In this document: positions 1-10,544 of the stretch, piece after piece
How the letters are laid out: each line of letters opens with the position of its first letter
Numbering within the stretch: position 1 is the first letter of the stretch
Assembly (NCBI GenBank): GCA_033816765.1
Contig: CM066287.1
Span: forward strand, 930,001-994,000
Length of the DNA: 64,000 bases
Source of the DNA: Nothopassalora personata
Lineage: Eukaryota > Ascomycota > Dothideomycetes > Mycosphaerellales > Mycosphaerellaceae
Direction of reading: 5' to 3'
Position numbers and translations under genes: made by a program
Notes under the pieces: generated by a model
Databases searched by the model: none
What the model saw: the letters and a program-made list of their open reading frames with translations, nothing else
What the model was told of the DNA's origin: nothing

Positions 1-1853
1 CTCTTTTGAGACTAGCCCTAGAACGAGACAATAACATTAGTCTCTAGAAGCCTCCCTTAGAGAATGTAGTTTAGTAACTTTAGCTTTGTAAGCTAATCTA
101 TAAGCTGCTATGCAGTAGGAATATACTTAACCATAATTAAGCCTTCTTTATAAGCATGTCTATAAAAGTGGTTCCTTAGTCTAACATGCTTAGTTCTTCT
201 ATAGTTAGTATAATCTCTAACTAGCTTAATAGTAGACTAGTTGTCTACAAAGATCTTAAAGGCTTAAGCTTTATAGTTAGTTATTTTCTAGGTTTTATAG
301 AGTAGATTTCTTAACTACATTACTTCCCTACAGCATTTAGTTAAGGCTACATACTCTACTTTAGTACTTAATAGTACTATCTCCTTCTGTAGGTTAGATT
401 TCTAGATAATAGGACTTCTAGCTATTTTAACTAGGAGTCCTAAGGTTAATCTACCTATTAGATCTCTAGAGAAATTAGAGTCTATGTAGATCTCTAGCTT
501 TAGGGATTGTGTTTTTCTAAAGATTAGGCACTTATTAATTGTTCTAGCAATGTATCTCTAAATATGCTTTACTATAGCAATATGTTCTACTAAAGAATTA
601 GCTAAGAATTTAGCTAAGTGGTTTATTGCATAGGAGATATCTAGCCTAGTCTAGTTTGCTAGGTACTAGAGTTCCCTAATTAATGTATTAAACAGATTGT
701 AATCCTGTATATTGCATTGCTCTTTATAAGCTTTATACAGGCGGTTAAGGGGATACTTAACACTTTTAGCTAAGTCTAGGCTATGTTTCTAAAGTTTCTC
801 TAAAGCATAGTGCTTTTAGGAGACATAGAGATCTCTATTCTTTTCACTCTTTAGTTACATACCTAGGAAAAGGTTAGTGTTAACAGTTTTAATAGAGTAC
901 TTCTTCTTTAGTCTAGCAATGAACTTGTTAATCTTCTAATTACTGTCGCTAAAGATCTAAAAGTTATCTATATATAGGAGAACTAAAAGATTCTCCCCCT
1001 AAAAAAGACATGTATTAGAATTAAGTCTCTTTAGGCCTAATTCTTCTAGAGCTTCCTTAGCATTATAGTACTAGAGGTTTGTAGCTTGTTTCAATCTATA
1101 TAGTCCCTTCTTAATTTCTAGGACTTTGTTAGATAGATCTTTCTTAATAAGTTCTACCCCTTCTAGTGGTTTAATGTACAAAGGTCTGTTAATGTTAGGG
1201 TTTATAAATGCTGTTTTAACATTAATCTGTCTCCTCTTCTAGCTAAGAACTGTACATAGGGCTAGGAGAATCCTACTTATTAGTAGCCTTAGGGTTGGAG
1301 CAAAGGTTTTAACATAGTCTGTCCCTTACTTTTAAGTAAACTCCTTTACTACCTATCTAGCTCTACGCTTCTTAATAGACCTATTAGGAAGATACTTGTA
1401 GTGTAGGACCTATTTTCCTATAAGCAGTTTCCTGCCCTTAGGGACTTTCTATAATAGGATCCATATAACATATTCTATGTCTTCTAAGGAGTTAAATTCC
1501 TTTCTAATTGCCCTAATCTATTTAGCTCTATTAGGTCTGTTTAATGCTTTAGTTAGGGTAGCAGGATCTACAAGCTTCCCCTTCTTTCTATTATCTATAG
1601 CTATTATAGCGAATACTTTCTTAAGTTTGCTATAATCATAATAGGATCTATTCTGTCTTAAACTTCTCCTAGTTAGCTTAGGATAGACCTTAGCTTATTT
1701 AGTCTTTATAGGCTTATAAGTCCTATCTCTCTTCCTCTTGCTAATGTGTAGGGCAGGGTAGAATAGTGTTATAGCCTAATTAGGGTCTTCTTACACAGCT
1801 AGGGCTGTGTCTTCTTAGTGTGGCTCTTTAGACTATGAAGTCTAAGGCTTATG

Positions 1854-1952
1854 CTCTATAGGGGATTGTTCCTAGAGCTAGGTATACTCTATAGGAGATT
1901 GTTCCTAGAGCTAGGTGTGCTCTACAGGAGACTGTTCCTAGAGCTAGGGGGA
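1854..1952. repeat. 33-bp tandem repeat, three copies, inside the copia relic
   Basis: Three near-identical units start at 1854, 1887 and 1920. Each contains the core TTCCTAGAGCTAGG. The 33-bp period equals 11 codons, so the array was probably an in-frame repeat in the linker between integrase and reverse transcriptase before decay. Confidence 0.75.
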
Positions 1953-3423
1953 TGTGTCTCTAAATAGTAGACGTGAATCTTCTGTCCTATGCTCCCCCTA
2001 AGACTGACCTTAGTTAGGGGAGTCTTGTTGCGAAGCCCTTTATGTTTTAGGTTAGTTACTATGCTATAGTAGCTCCCCCTCTAGCTATATAGCTCCCCTT
2101 AAAGGTTTATAGGGTTAGTGACTCGCTTCTAGCTCGTGTAGCCCTTTATAAGGCATGTAAATACCTTTATAGTAAGGGTCCTTAGGGTTATTATAGGGAT
2201 GTCTAAGGAAGGTAATCTCGTTATCTAGGACAGTATGCTTATTACTAGCAGCAAGCTAGGAGCTCTTAACAGTCTGCCCTATCTACTCCCCCTAAGCGAC
2301 CTACTTGCCTGTAGGGATTTAGTATTGCGAGTTCTATAAGAAATCTTTATTAAAAGTTATATAGGGGGAATAGGTTATCTTATAGACCTATTTTCCCTTC
2401 TCCTACTATAGCTTCTATAGCAGGTAGTTAGTTAATGAACTACCCTAGAATCCTATATGCTACTATATGTCCGCCCTTATAGAGAACTTTTTAGACTTGG
2501 TGTAATTGTCGTTATGTTTATATGCTTTATATATAAACCTCCTTATATTCCTTAAGTCTATCTCTTCAATATTAATGCCTAGGTCCTTCTTAAAGTCAAT
2601 CTATAGTACTTTTTTGTTATTAAGTTAAAGAGGCGGTTCGTAATATAGTATACAAAATCCATAGCCTAGGGCTAGAGGTTCTGTAGTAAGCTAGAGTCCA
2701 CAAGCATAGCTCTAGCCTTGTTAATAATAACTTTGTTCGAAGCTTTAGCAATTCTATTCTACTTAGGTGTCTATAGTAATACAAAATCCTATCTAATTCC
2801 TTTATGTTAGGCATGTGTTCTAAGTTTAATGTTGTTGAATTCCCTACTACTATCTAAGAACTAGATCTTAGGTTTCTTCTTATAGTAGTTCTACATTATA
2901 GTAAGCTAAGTCTTAATTACTATTAGAGCATTACTTTTCTTTAGAAGTAGCAAGCACTATCTTATTCTAGTTTTAGCACACGTAAGCATAAGGCAGTATG
3001 CGTAACTATTATAAGAGAGTAGAGTGATTAGACTAACTAGGTTAGTATAGATTTCATCTAATGCCTCTAGTATAGGTCTCCTAGGGATTCTTAAAACAAC
3101 TCTTTATAACCTTGTAAGCTTACAAGTCTTACAATGCCCTAACTCTATAGTATTAACATCTTCTAGGCCCTTAACTGCTTCTTTTGTAGCATTGATTAAT
3201 GTGCTCCTAATATGCCTAAGTCTTTAATGCTATCTAACTATGTTAGTTCTTAGCTTAGCAAATGTAAGAGCAGTAAGTCCTTTTAGTACTAATCTATCTT
3301 TATCCTTCCTAGAACCCCTCTTTACCCTAAGGTTCCTAAAGATAATAACATTTTTTATTATCTTAACTAAGCCTATAGGCTTGTCCTTCTAGAATAGCAT
3401 TTTAGATAGTCTATCTAGGTAAA

Positions 3424-3428
3424 CTCTA
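3424..3428. repeat. Target site duplication of the gypsy element, left copy
   Basis: CTCTA directly abuts the TG of the left LTR. The same CTCTA follows the CA of the right LTR at 10729-10733. Five bp is the normal duplication size for Ty3/gypsy integration. Confidence 0.9.
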
Positions 3429-3612
3429 TGTAAGGGCGCGCGTACCATAGGGTCCGAATGAGATAGTTGTTGTTCTACGAAGCTACGAAAGAGGAGCGCG
3501 AGGCGCGGCGGATAGATAAAGCATCGCCAAGCCGCGCTAACCCGATGCGGAAGGTCCGAGGTTCCGCCGGGACGACGCATCGTCAGTGAAGGGTCGCGGG
3601 CTGCCCGTGACA
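3429..3612 (-). repeat. 3' LTR of the gypsy element
   Basis: A 184-bp repeat (plus-strand start TGTAAGGGCGCGCG, end GTGACA) identical by eye to 10545-10728. The last codons of pol and its stop lie inside this LTR. Confidence 0.95.
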
Positions 3613-6600
3613 GTACCCCCCCTCTCAAAACTCGTCTCAGTCCTCTGAGCGTTCAGTCCATTAACTCGCCTATCCATCGTCTTGTGCGGCCACTTATCAC
3701 CCTTGCCTGTCGAACTCCATAATCGTGCAAACGTCCAATCGTCTTCAAGGTCGTCCTCCATCTCTGTCACTACTGCTGCGGCTTGCGCATCAGACTCTGT
3801 TTGCTCATACTGCTGGCACGCCCAGGGCCTAAGCCCCTCTTCGGCGAACGCTCGCGTCTGATCCTTTTGACCAAGGTTGGGTATCAATGCAGGCTCTGCA
3901 GGGTTCGCTAGAACATCGGTACAACTGTCTGTTCTGTCGTAGAGCTGAGGGCGGCGGCTTGCACCGTGATCCTCAGTTGGGACGACGGACTTTCCTGTAA
4001 CCTGATCATCGTAGCGGTGCGTAGTGAACATGCGCTGACCAGATTCTATCAGATGCAAGGCTCGGCTAGGCTTATTTGTGGCGGTGTCTCTGTCGACCCT
4101 GATCGTGTTAAGTCCGAGCACCTCATTGACTGGAGACCAGTCAGATGGCGTTGCGAAGCCCTGAGGCGTGGGCAAATCCGGCCGGCTATGGTGAAAGTCC
4201 GCAAGAGCGGCGGCTGCCCTCACAAACAGGTCCTCTGCAGGTTGCCAAGTCTCTCCGGCCTCCATATCCTGATAGCCAGTCCATCGCACCTTGTACCAAG
4301 TGTCCACCTTGCGCTTCTTTCCCTTCTTCACTTTGCCTGCGCGCTTCCGCGTGTACATGTCCAAGATCTTGTCCACCTCATATTCTGGTGCCGGGGCTGT
4401 GACTGTGACATCGGCGACTGCGTCAGCTGCAGTTGTGTCGGGTTCGATGGCCACTGGCGGCGGCGGTGCCAGGTGCTGTCCCTCGAGCGGTGGGAGATCG
4501 GGGTTGTCGGCTCGCTGTAACAGGGAGGTGTGGAAGCAATTATCGAGTCCGCTCAATGCATCCGACAGGTTCAGCTTGTATGACAGCCTAGCGGGCATCA
4601 CCTCCGTGATCTGGTACGGTCCTGCATATCTGCGGTCCAGCTTCTTGGATGGTCGAGTGGTGCGAATGTTCTTCGTGCTTAGATACACCCAGTCGCCAAC
4701 CTTGTAGTCTGGTGGGATGCTTCGGTGCCTGTTTGCTGCTTCGGCTTGCAGCGCCTGTGACATCCTCATGTTCTCTTGAAGATTGCGATGTAGCTCACAG
4801 ATGCGTTTGGCGAAGGCTTCGGCTGACTTGCTGTCGAGTCGCTGAAGGGTTGTCATGTGTCGGTCCTTGCCTGCTTGCAAATCGATACGCTCGGTGAACT
4901 CTGGGTTATATCCAACATTGGCGTAGAACGGTGACACTCCAGTGGTCTCCGACACTCGGTTGTTAATAGCGAACTGCGCTAAGCACAGCCAGTCGGCCCA
5001 GTCGCTCTGTGCCTCATTCGTGAAGGTGCGTAAGTACTGTTCCATCTCTTGGTTAGTGCGTTCTGATTGCCCATCCGTTTCAGGGTGGTAGGAGGAACTC
5101 AGCTTCCTGCTGATGCGCAGCATCTTGCATAGGCGCTTCCAGAAAGTGGCGATGAACTGCTTTCCGCGATCAGACGTGATGGTTTCTGGGAGGCCATGCC
5201 GGGTGAACACGTGCTTTAAGAAAAGTCGCGCCGCGTTCTGCGCTGTCATCGCGCCGATGGGTATCAGTTCCACTTCCTTAGTGAGTCTGTCGGTGACTGT
5301 CATAACATTGGTGTAAGTCATGCCGTCGAGTTCGCTTGGTGGCAGGTCAACCACAAAGTCAACTGCGATGTGTTGCCAAGGTCGTTCTGGCACCGAAAGT
5401 GGGTGCAGTAATCCAGGTGGCTGGGTATGCACAGATTTCGTCGTGCGGCACCTGCGGCAATTCGCGTTGTATCTGCGCACAGATCTAGCCAAACCAGGCC
5501 AGTAGAATTCACGTGCAACGAGCTCGTAGGTGCGGGCTCTGCCTGGGTGACCGGCCGCTGGGGTGTCATGGTTCATCTTGACTATCCGAGTGCGGAGCTT
5601 CTGGTCCTCTGGCACCCATAGACTCCAGTCATTATACTGGTTACGGACGTACAGCAGGTCCCCTTCGACCTTGCAGTGTACTGGATGCACCTTCGCTTTC
5701 TGAAGGAGTGCTGGGGTCTCGCCCTTCTGCAGGGCTCTGATAGCTGACTTCAGGTCTGCATCCGCGGCATAAGCCATTGTCATTCTGTACTCGAGTTCGG
5801 CTTCCTGTTCCGTCTCGGATGCTGTCTGCGTCTGCGTGGACGGTATGAATTCGGTGGCCTCCGGGTTCAGGGCTTCCTCAATTGGTGCGGTAGGTGTGTT
5901 CTCAACAGGTGCAACATCCTCAGCCGCATCTTCGACAGTTGCGCGCATCGAGTCGATCTTAAGAAATCGCTCAGGCGGCAGCAACGTCTGATGCTGATGC
6001 TGATTTCGCGGATCGTCCACCCCCTGCGGAAGGTCCTGGCTGCGTCTCGTGAGGCTGTCAGGCTTTGTGCCTTGGACACCTGGTCGATAGACAATACGGA
6101 AGTTGAACTGGGACAGGAATTCGGCCCAACGTGCCTGGCGCCGATTCAGCTGCTTAGTGGTCATAAAGTACTCCAAGTTCTTGTGATCCGTGAACACCTT
6201 CACGGGTTCGATGGTGTCATCATCCGCCTCGCAGGCCAACTCCGGGCGCCATTCCTCGAAGGCCTTAATAATCGCTAGAAGCTCCTTGTCATAAATCTCA
6301 TAGTTGCATTCCTGCGGGCTCAGCTTCTTTGAATAGAATGCTACAGGGTGAAGCACGCCTTCCTCGTCGTACTGAGAAAGCACTCCGGCGTTCACGAAAT
6401 CTGATGAGTCCGTTTCGACTACTGTTTGCCTACCGGGCACATAGTGTGCGAGCATACCGGCTTTGCTGAATGCTGCCTTCAGAGAGTCAAATGCTGCTTG
6501 GCATGCTGGTGTCCAGTCAACCCTGCGATTCTTGTGATTACTAGGTCCATTTGACTTGGTCAATTCGGTCAGCGGCGCTGCGAGGCGTGAGAAGGCCTCG

Positions 6601-8339
6601 ATGAACCGTCTGTAAAAGTTGGCGAATCCGAGGAACGCCTGCACATCCTTGAGGTTGGAAGGTGCTTCCCATGACTGGATACATTCAAGCTTCTCTGGGT
6701 CCATTTCGATGCCATCTGGGGTGATAATAAGTCCCAGGTACTTAACTCGCTGCTGGTGGAACTCGCACTTGTCGATGTCGACCGTCAGTCCGGCATCCCT
6801 CAATTTTGCTAGTACCTTGCGCACATGTTCGATGTGCTCCTCCAGTGTGTCGCTAAAAATTAAAACGTCGTCCAGGTACGCGGAGACGAAGTCATCCAGG
6901 TGTTCTTGTAACACGCTGTTAATGTATGACTGAAACGACGCAGGGCCATTGCATAGGCCGAATGGTAACACAAGACATTCGTACACCCCATATCGTGTAG
7001 CGAATGCTGTAAGCCATTCGTGCCCTTCTGCAATGCGAAGCTTGTTGAAGGCTGCGACGATGTCCAGCTTCGTGAAGTACCTCTTGCCGTGCATGCGGTT
7101 CAGTGTCTCTTGGATTAGCGGTATAGGGTACCTGTTCTTGATAGTGATCGCATTGAGTCCTCGGTAGTCGATGCACACGCGCAGTCCACCGCCTGGCTTT
7201 CTGACTACCAGTACTGGTGCCGGCGATTGGCTCGTCTTCTGTCCTGCTGGCCGGACTTTGCCTTGTTGCTCCTGTTCGGTGACCCACTTCTTGACTGCTT
7301 CATTCTCCTGAGGCGCCAGTCCGTAGGGCTTACGGTATGGCGGTTCTTGGGGCCCATCAGGCTTGATGTGAATTTCGTGGTCGATTCCAGGTCTGTGAGG
7401 AGGAAGTCCTTCATGGTCTTTCGCTGAGAATGCATCTACGAGATCATGGTATTCTGGTGGGAGCTTCTCCTTCGGGTTATGGTTGAACTCCTTGTTCAGG
7501 AACTGATCCAAGTCATCAGCTGCCATTGCGCTCAGCTTGATCTCACCATCGCCTTCTTCGTCCTCTTTGCCGGTAGATAGTATGTAGAAACATTCAGCGC
7601 CAGGTCGGTGCGCGTACATCTCGAAGGCGCGCTGCGTAACGCCTATACACTCGACTTCCTCATCATCGTCGTACAGGCCCATCGAGGATAGGTTCAGTTC
7701 TGCTTCTGCCCCTCCTGCCGTGAAGCTGCGATCATCGGTGAAGGGCTCTGGTCCATATTTCATTGCTTCCTTACGTTGTCGGTGTCGATGGTTCAGGGAC
7801 TGGACTGTTGTCGATGTCTTGTTCTTAAGACAGTGACCAAAGCAGTAGTCTGATCTGAGTGCCACTTCACCGGTCTCCCAGAAGATGTTTGGGTTGTGCG
7901 TGCTCAGCCACGGCAGGCCCAGGACGATGTCGTATTCGAGGTCGGTTATGTAGCATAGCATTTGCTCGTGATGACCGTCGATATCAACATCGACGAGGGC
8001 TACGTGCGTGATGCGACGTGCAGCAGCCTTACCATCCCCAAGGGTCAGGTTCTTGTTGCGCACAAGGGGTATCAAGGGTATTCTGTGTTTGCGTGTGAAC
8101 TTCCAGTCGAGAAAGAGAGAGGTGGAAGCAGAGTCTACAAGGCCTCGTGCCTTCCCATGCTGTATCATTACTGGGAGTACTATGTGAGGGTGTACATCTG
8201 GTTGCTGCGGCTCCAATGCGCAGGCCGATATCTTCAGCTCCTCACCATAGTCTGTATCCGTGTCTTGCTCTTGCACTCTGTGTCTCTCAATCTCATGCTC
8301 TTTCTGTCCTTGGTTGTTCGGTTGACCACTGTCTGCCAC
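3537..8339 (-). CDS. pol: Pol polyprotein of the gypsy chromovirus (about 1,600 aa open frame)
   Basis: The long open frame encodes, in order, a retropepsin-like aspartic protease (LVDSAST, residue ~70), reverse transcriptase with YLDD (~485), RNase H (VETDSSDF, ~640), an integrase zinc-binding HHCC region (~920-965), a D,D-E integrase core (VDFVVDLP, TSDRGKQF, SERTNQE, ~995-1090) and a C-terminal chromodomain (~1315-1385) with a KVRWTGY core. Chromodomains of this kind can target integration to marked chromatin. The frame begins with GTG, not ATG, and lies in the -1 frame relative to gag. It is therefore probably made only as a Gag-Pol fusion by frameshifting at 8360-8366; the frame stays open from that site. 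The last ~25 codons read into the 3' LTR. Confidence 0.93.
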   Translation of the reverse strand: MADSGQPNNQGQKEHEIERHRVQEQDTDTDYGEELKISACALEPQQPDVHPHIVLPVMIQHGKARGLVDSASTSLFLDWKFTRKHRIPLIPLVRNKNLTLGDGKAAARRITHVALVDVDIDGHHEQMLCYITDLEYDIVLGLPWLSTHNPNIFWETGEVALRSDYCFGHCLKNKTSTTVQSLNHRHRQRKEAMKYGPEPFTDDRSFTAGGAEAELNLSSMGLYDDDEEVECIGVTQRAFEMYAHRPGAECFYILSTGKEDEEGDGEIKLSAMAADDLDQFLNKEFNHNPKEKLPPEYHDLVDAFSAKDHEGLPPHRPGIDHEIHIKPDGPQEPPYRKPYGLAPQENEAVKKWVTEQEQQGKVRPAGQKTSQSPAPVLVVRKPGGGLRVCIDYRGLNAITIKNRYPIPLIQETLNRMHGKRYFTKLDIVAAFNKLRIAEGHEWLTAFATRYGVYECLVLPFGLCNGPASFQSYINSVLQEHLDDFVSAYLDDVLIFSDTLEEHIEHVRKVLAKLRDAGLTVDIDKCEFHQQRVKYLGLIITPDGIEMDPEKLECIQSWEAPSNLKDVQAFLGFANFYRRFIEAFSRLAAPLTELTKSNGPSNHKNRRVDWTPACQAAFDSLKAAFSKAGMLAHYVPGRQTVVETDSSDFVNAGVLSQYDEEGVLHPVAFYSKKLSPQECNYEIYDKELLAIIKAFEEWRPELACEADDDTIEPVKVFTDHKNLEYFMTTKQLNRRQARWAEFLSQFNFRIVYRPGVQGTKPDSLTRRSQDLPQGVDDPRNQHQHQTLLPPERFLKIDSMRATVEDAAEDVAPVENTPTAPIEEALNPEATEFIPSTQTQTASETEQEAELEYRMTMAYAADADLKSAIRALQKGETPALLQKAKVHPVHCKVEGDLLYVRNQYNDWSLWVPEDQKLRTRIVKMNHDTPAAGHPGRARTYELVAREFYWPGLARSVRRYNANCRRCRTTKSVHTQPPGLLHPLSVPERPWQHIAVDFVVDLPPSELDGMTYTNVMTVTDRLTKEVELIPIGAMTAQNAARLFLKHVFTRHGLPETITSDRGKQFIATFWKRLCKMLRISRKLSSSYHPETDGQSERTNQEMEQYLRTFTNEAQSDWADWLCLAQFAINNRVSETTGVSPFYANVGYNPEFTERIDLQAGKDRHMTTLQRLDSKSAEAFAKRICELHRNLQENMRMSQALQAEAANRHRSIPPDYKVGDWVYLSTKNIRTTRPSKKLDRRYAGPYQITEVMPARLSYKLNLSDALSGLDNCFHTSLLQRADNPDLPPLEGQHLAPPPPVAIEPDTTAADAVADVTVTAPAPEYEVDKILDMYTRKRAGKVKKGKKRKVDTWYKVRWTGYQDMEAGETWQPAEDLFVRAAAALADFHHSRPDLPTPQGFATPSDWSPVNEVLGLNTIRVDRDTATNKPSRALHLIESGQRMFTTHRYDDQVTGKSVVPTEDHGASRRPQLYDRTDSCTDVLANPAEPALIPNLGQKDQTRAFAEEGLRPWACQQYEQTESDAQAAAVVTEMEDDLEDDWTFARLWSSTGKGDKWPHKTMDRRVNGLNAQRTETSFERGGTVTGSPRPFTDDASSRRNLGPSASG
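3616..3626 (-). promoter_or_regulatory. Polypurine tract of the gypsy element
   Basis: On the minus strand GAGAGGGGGGG lies three bases before the 3' LTR. This is the expected position for the plus-strand DNA primer in reverse transcription. Confidence 0.8.
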
Positions 8340-8341
8340 GC

Positions 8342-10375
8342 TTAGGCAGTGGCCTCGCCATTTCCCTGCCCGGCGGCCAGGGAACTGAGGTTGGTGTTGC
8401 CTCCGTTGTTGTTACGCGGGCGCGGTGGGCGATAGTCGCCGTCGTAGCCATACATCGGGCACTCGGTATTGCTGGATAAGTGGGGTCCGGTGCGGCATCG
8501 GTAGCACTTGCCCTGCTTCTTCAATTCCTCGCGACCCTCATAGTTGAGCGGTGGGAGGTCCCGAAGGTGAGCTGGCAAGTCTTCCTTCTTCTTGGTGCCT
8601 ACGTACTGTGGTGGGCGCTGAACGACGGCGCCGGCAGCACCAGCGGCTGCAGCTGCAGCTGTGTTGCCCTGGTTCTGGTTGCCGTTGCCGTTGCCGTTCT
8701 GGTTGCCTCCTCCATTGCCGCGTGGGCGGTTGTTGTTCTCTTGAGGGTACAGCTGCTCGGTCTCGTAGAACTGCTCGTCCAGTGCAGTGCACTCTTCGAT
8801 CACGTCCTGCATGCTGTTCAGACGTCGGTCCACCTCGCGGTCTCCGAAGGTCTTGATGTAGTAGCGCTTGTTGAGGCGTGTGCGGAACAGCATCAACTCG
8901 GTCTCGTCACTCCAGTCAACCCATGCCCTCAGCTTGGAATAGCGTGCGAAGAATGGGACGAAGTTCTCCTTCTGAGCCTGTTTGCAGGTAGTGATGTCCA
9001 CTGCAGCCTTGGTGGCCTCGTTGCGGACGCCGTACTGTCGAGTCATCCAGTCCAACAGTTCTTCGCCAGTCATGAACTCGTTGAAAGCCTGGTGCCCGGG
9101 GATGGGGATGCGAGGCTTCACAGTCTTCTGCACCTCACCGTCCGTCCATCCATACAGGAAGCGTAGGGCGTCCTGTTCAGTGCGGAACGTCGCGACTGTC
9201 AACTTCAGCAGGATGCTTGTGTACCAGCTGTCATAAGTCGGGTCGTCATCGTTCTTGAACTTCTTTGGGTCAGGCACACCCTTGCCGATCTTCATGCTGC
9301 GGTCGAGGGTGGGGTCGATGTTGATGAGACGCTCCGGCAGGTCCACGAGAGGTGTCTGCTGCGTGCGGTTGCTGCGACCACCGCCTGACCGCTGCGTGCC
9401 TTGTGTGCCTTGGCGCTCATCACGACGTGGTCGGTCATGGTCACGACCACGGCGATCCCTGTCCTTGTCTCCATTGCCATCGTCATCATCGTCTCCTCCG
9501 CCACCTCCTCCTGCTGCCGCCTCACGGTACCGACGCTGGAGCACCTCGAGTGAGGTCTCGCGGGGTGGTGGTGATCGTGGGCGTGAGCGTGGGCGCGAGC
9601 GCGAACGACGTCCTCGTGCCTGGTCCTCTGCTGCTTGCAGACGGACCTTCAGGTCATCAACCTCAGCTTGTAATGCCTGGCTCTTCTTCTTCTCCGAGTC
9701 GGTGATATCGGCGAACTGCTGACATAGCTCGTTCGCATCCTTGTACTTCTTCTCGACAGCCTTGAGTTTGAGGGTGTCGGCGTTCTTATTCTTAAGGTCC
9801 TGGGCCATCTTCGCGAGGGCGGTCTGTTCGGTCTTGAGCATCCCGTGGATGCGATCGTACTCGGCATACAGCGTACGGTACTGCTTGTTCTGAAGTGCAT
9901 TGGCGCGTTGCATCACATCGAGTTGTTGGCTAGATATGATGGCAGTGTTGAATCCTCGTAGCACGAAATCGTGGACGGTCTTCGGGTGTTCCTTGGTCAG
10001 TGTGGCCAGGTCTTCGGCGGTGATGTTCTGGAAGTCGGCGGCAGCGATGTGTTCGGCTTCGTCGTGTGAAATGAAGACTGGTGTGTCCTCCTCTTCTCCC
10101 ACCCTGGGCTCGAAGAGTTCTGTGAAATCAAGCTCACCGTTCTGCTCCCTGTCTTGTGCTTTGTTCCATGCCTTGTCCAGCTCTTGCTGAAGCGCGACAC
10201 CGGTGTCAACTGTGACTCGCCGAGTGTCGTCTCCTTGTGTCTGACTGTCGAAACTGGAGAGGTCGGGGAAAAGAGAGGTGCGCTTGCCTTGTGTCTGTGA
10301 CTGCTGGGAAGTCATGTTGTTTCCTTCAACGCGGCCTGTTGCTGAGGCCTTTGGTGCGTTGGTTTCCTTGGGCAT
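8342..10375 (-). CDS. gag: Gag polyprotein of the gypsy chromovirus (677 aa)
   Basis: The frame starts at an ATG and ends at TAA (8342-8344). The N-terminal third is acidic and helical with a coiled-coil-like stretch (~170-245), followed by an Arg/Ser-rich and Gly/Asp-rich low-complexity linker. The retrotransposon capsid region follows (~360-540; contains LLKLTVATFRTEQDALRFLYG and FVPFFARYSKLRAWV). A variant zinc knuckle lies near residues 623-645 (CYRC, then H and C with CX2CX4HX6C spacing, slightly longer than the usual CX2CX4HX4C). Gag would form the particle that packages element RNA. Pol follows in the -1 frame. Confidence 0.9.
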   Translation of the reverse strand: MPKETNAPKASATGRVEGNNMTSQQSQTQGKRTSLFPDLSSFDSQTQGDDTRRVTVDTGVALQQELDKAWNKAQDREQNGELDFTELFEPRVGEEEDTPVFISHDEAEHIAAADFQNITAEDLATLTKEHPKTVHDFVLRGFNTAIISSQQLDVMQRANALQNKQYRTLYAEYDRIHGMLKTEQTALAKMAQDLKNKNADTLKLKAVEKKYKDANELCQQFADITDSEKKKSQALQAEVDDLKVRLQAAEDQARGRRSRSRPRSRPRSPPPRETSLEVLQRRYREAAAGGGGGGDDDDDGNGDKDRDRRGRDHDRPRRDERQGTQGTQRSGGGRSNRTQQTPLVDLPERLINIDPTLDRSMKIGKGVPDPKKFKNDDDPTYDSWYTSILLKLTVATFRTEQDALRFLYGWTDGEVQKTVKPRIPIPGHQAFNEFMTGEELLDWMTRQYGVRNEATKAAVDITTCKQAQKENFVPFFARYSKLRAWVDWSDETELMLFRTRLNKRYYIKTFGDREVDRRLNSMQDVIEECTALDEQFYETEQLYPQENNNRPRGNGGGNQNGNGNGNQNQGNTAAAAAAGAAGAVVQRPPQYVGTKKKEDLPAHLRDLPPLNYEGREELKKQGKCYRCRTGPHLSSNTECPMYGYDGDYRPPRPRNNNGGNTNLSSLAAGQGNGEATA
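8360..8366 (-). promoter_or_regulatory. Candidate -1 ribosomal frameshift site GGGAAAT
   Basis: On the minus strand, G GGA AAT in the gag frame fits the X XXY YYZ slippery rule, six codons before the gag stop codon. Slipping back one base enters the pol frame, which has no stop from here into the protease. No downstream pseudoknot was checked. Confidence 0.65.
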
Positions 10376-10533
10376 CTGTTGCTTAGTGCCTTACCGTGTT
10401 CCGTGTTCTGAATCCGTTTGCCTCTGTTGCGATGTTGCGAGTCGCGAGTTCTGTATCTACGCCGTGCGCGGTTCTGTGAGTCTGTTCCTGTTGTTACGCG
10501 TCCCTTACCTGGATCCGTGATCTGGGTAGGGAG

Positions 10534-10542
10534 GTAGAACAA
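10534..10542 (-). promoter_or_regulatory. Primer-binding site, probably self-priming
   Basis: On the minus strand TTGTTCTAC begins two bases after the 5' LTR. It is complementary to GTAGAACAA within the LTR itself (10594 down to 10586) and is not recognised as a tRNA 3' end. This is the arrangement of Tf1-type self-primed elements, in which the 5' end of the transcript folds back on the primer site. Confidence 0.6.
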
Positions 10543-10544
10543 AC

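Larger units (their letters stand above)
1..3428 (-). mobile_element. Decayed Ty1/copia retrotransposon, distal part (integrase, RT, RNase H side)
   Basis: AT-rich sequence dense in CTA/TAG and stop codons, read on the minus strand. Fragments of copia Pol remain. Around 3100-3170 there is a pre-integrase Cys pair (CKTC context). The integrase core and the stretch reading roughly as NKARAMLV..LW..A..YITNR lie at about 2620-2960. The reverse transcriptase active site, normally YVDD, is decayed to YIDN at 964-975. The order integrase before reverse transcriptase is the copia order. Nearly every expected TGG or CAG codon is TAG, as expected from RIP. The element continues beyond base 1, so its 3' LTR is outside the window. 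It is the same element as 10734-12512, separated from it by the gypsy insertion. Confidence 0.85.

Noticed and set aside
3966..10520. Numerous plus-strand frames opposite gag and pol
   Set aside because: Shadow frames of a long GC-balanced coding region, without domains.
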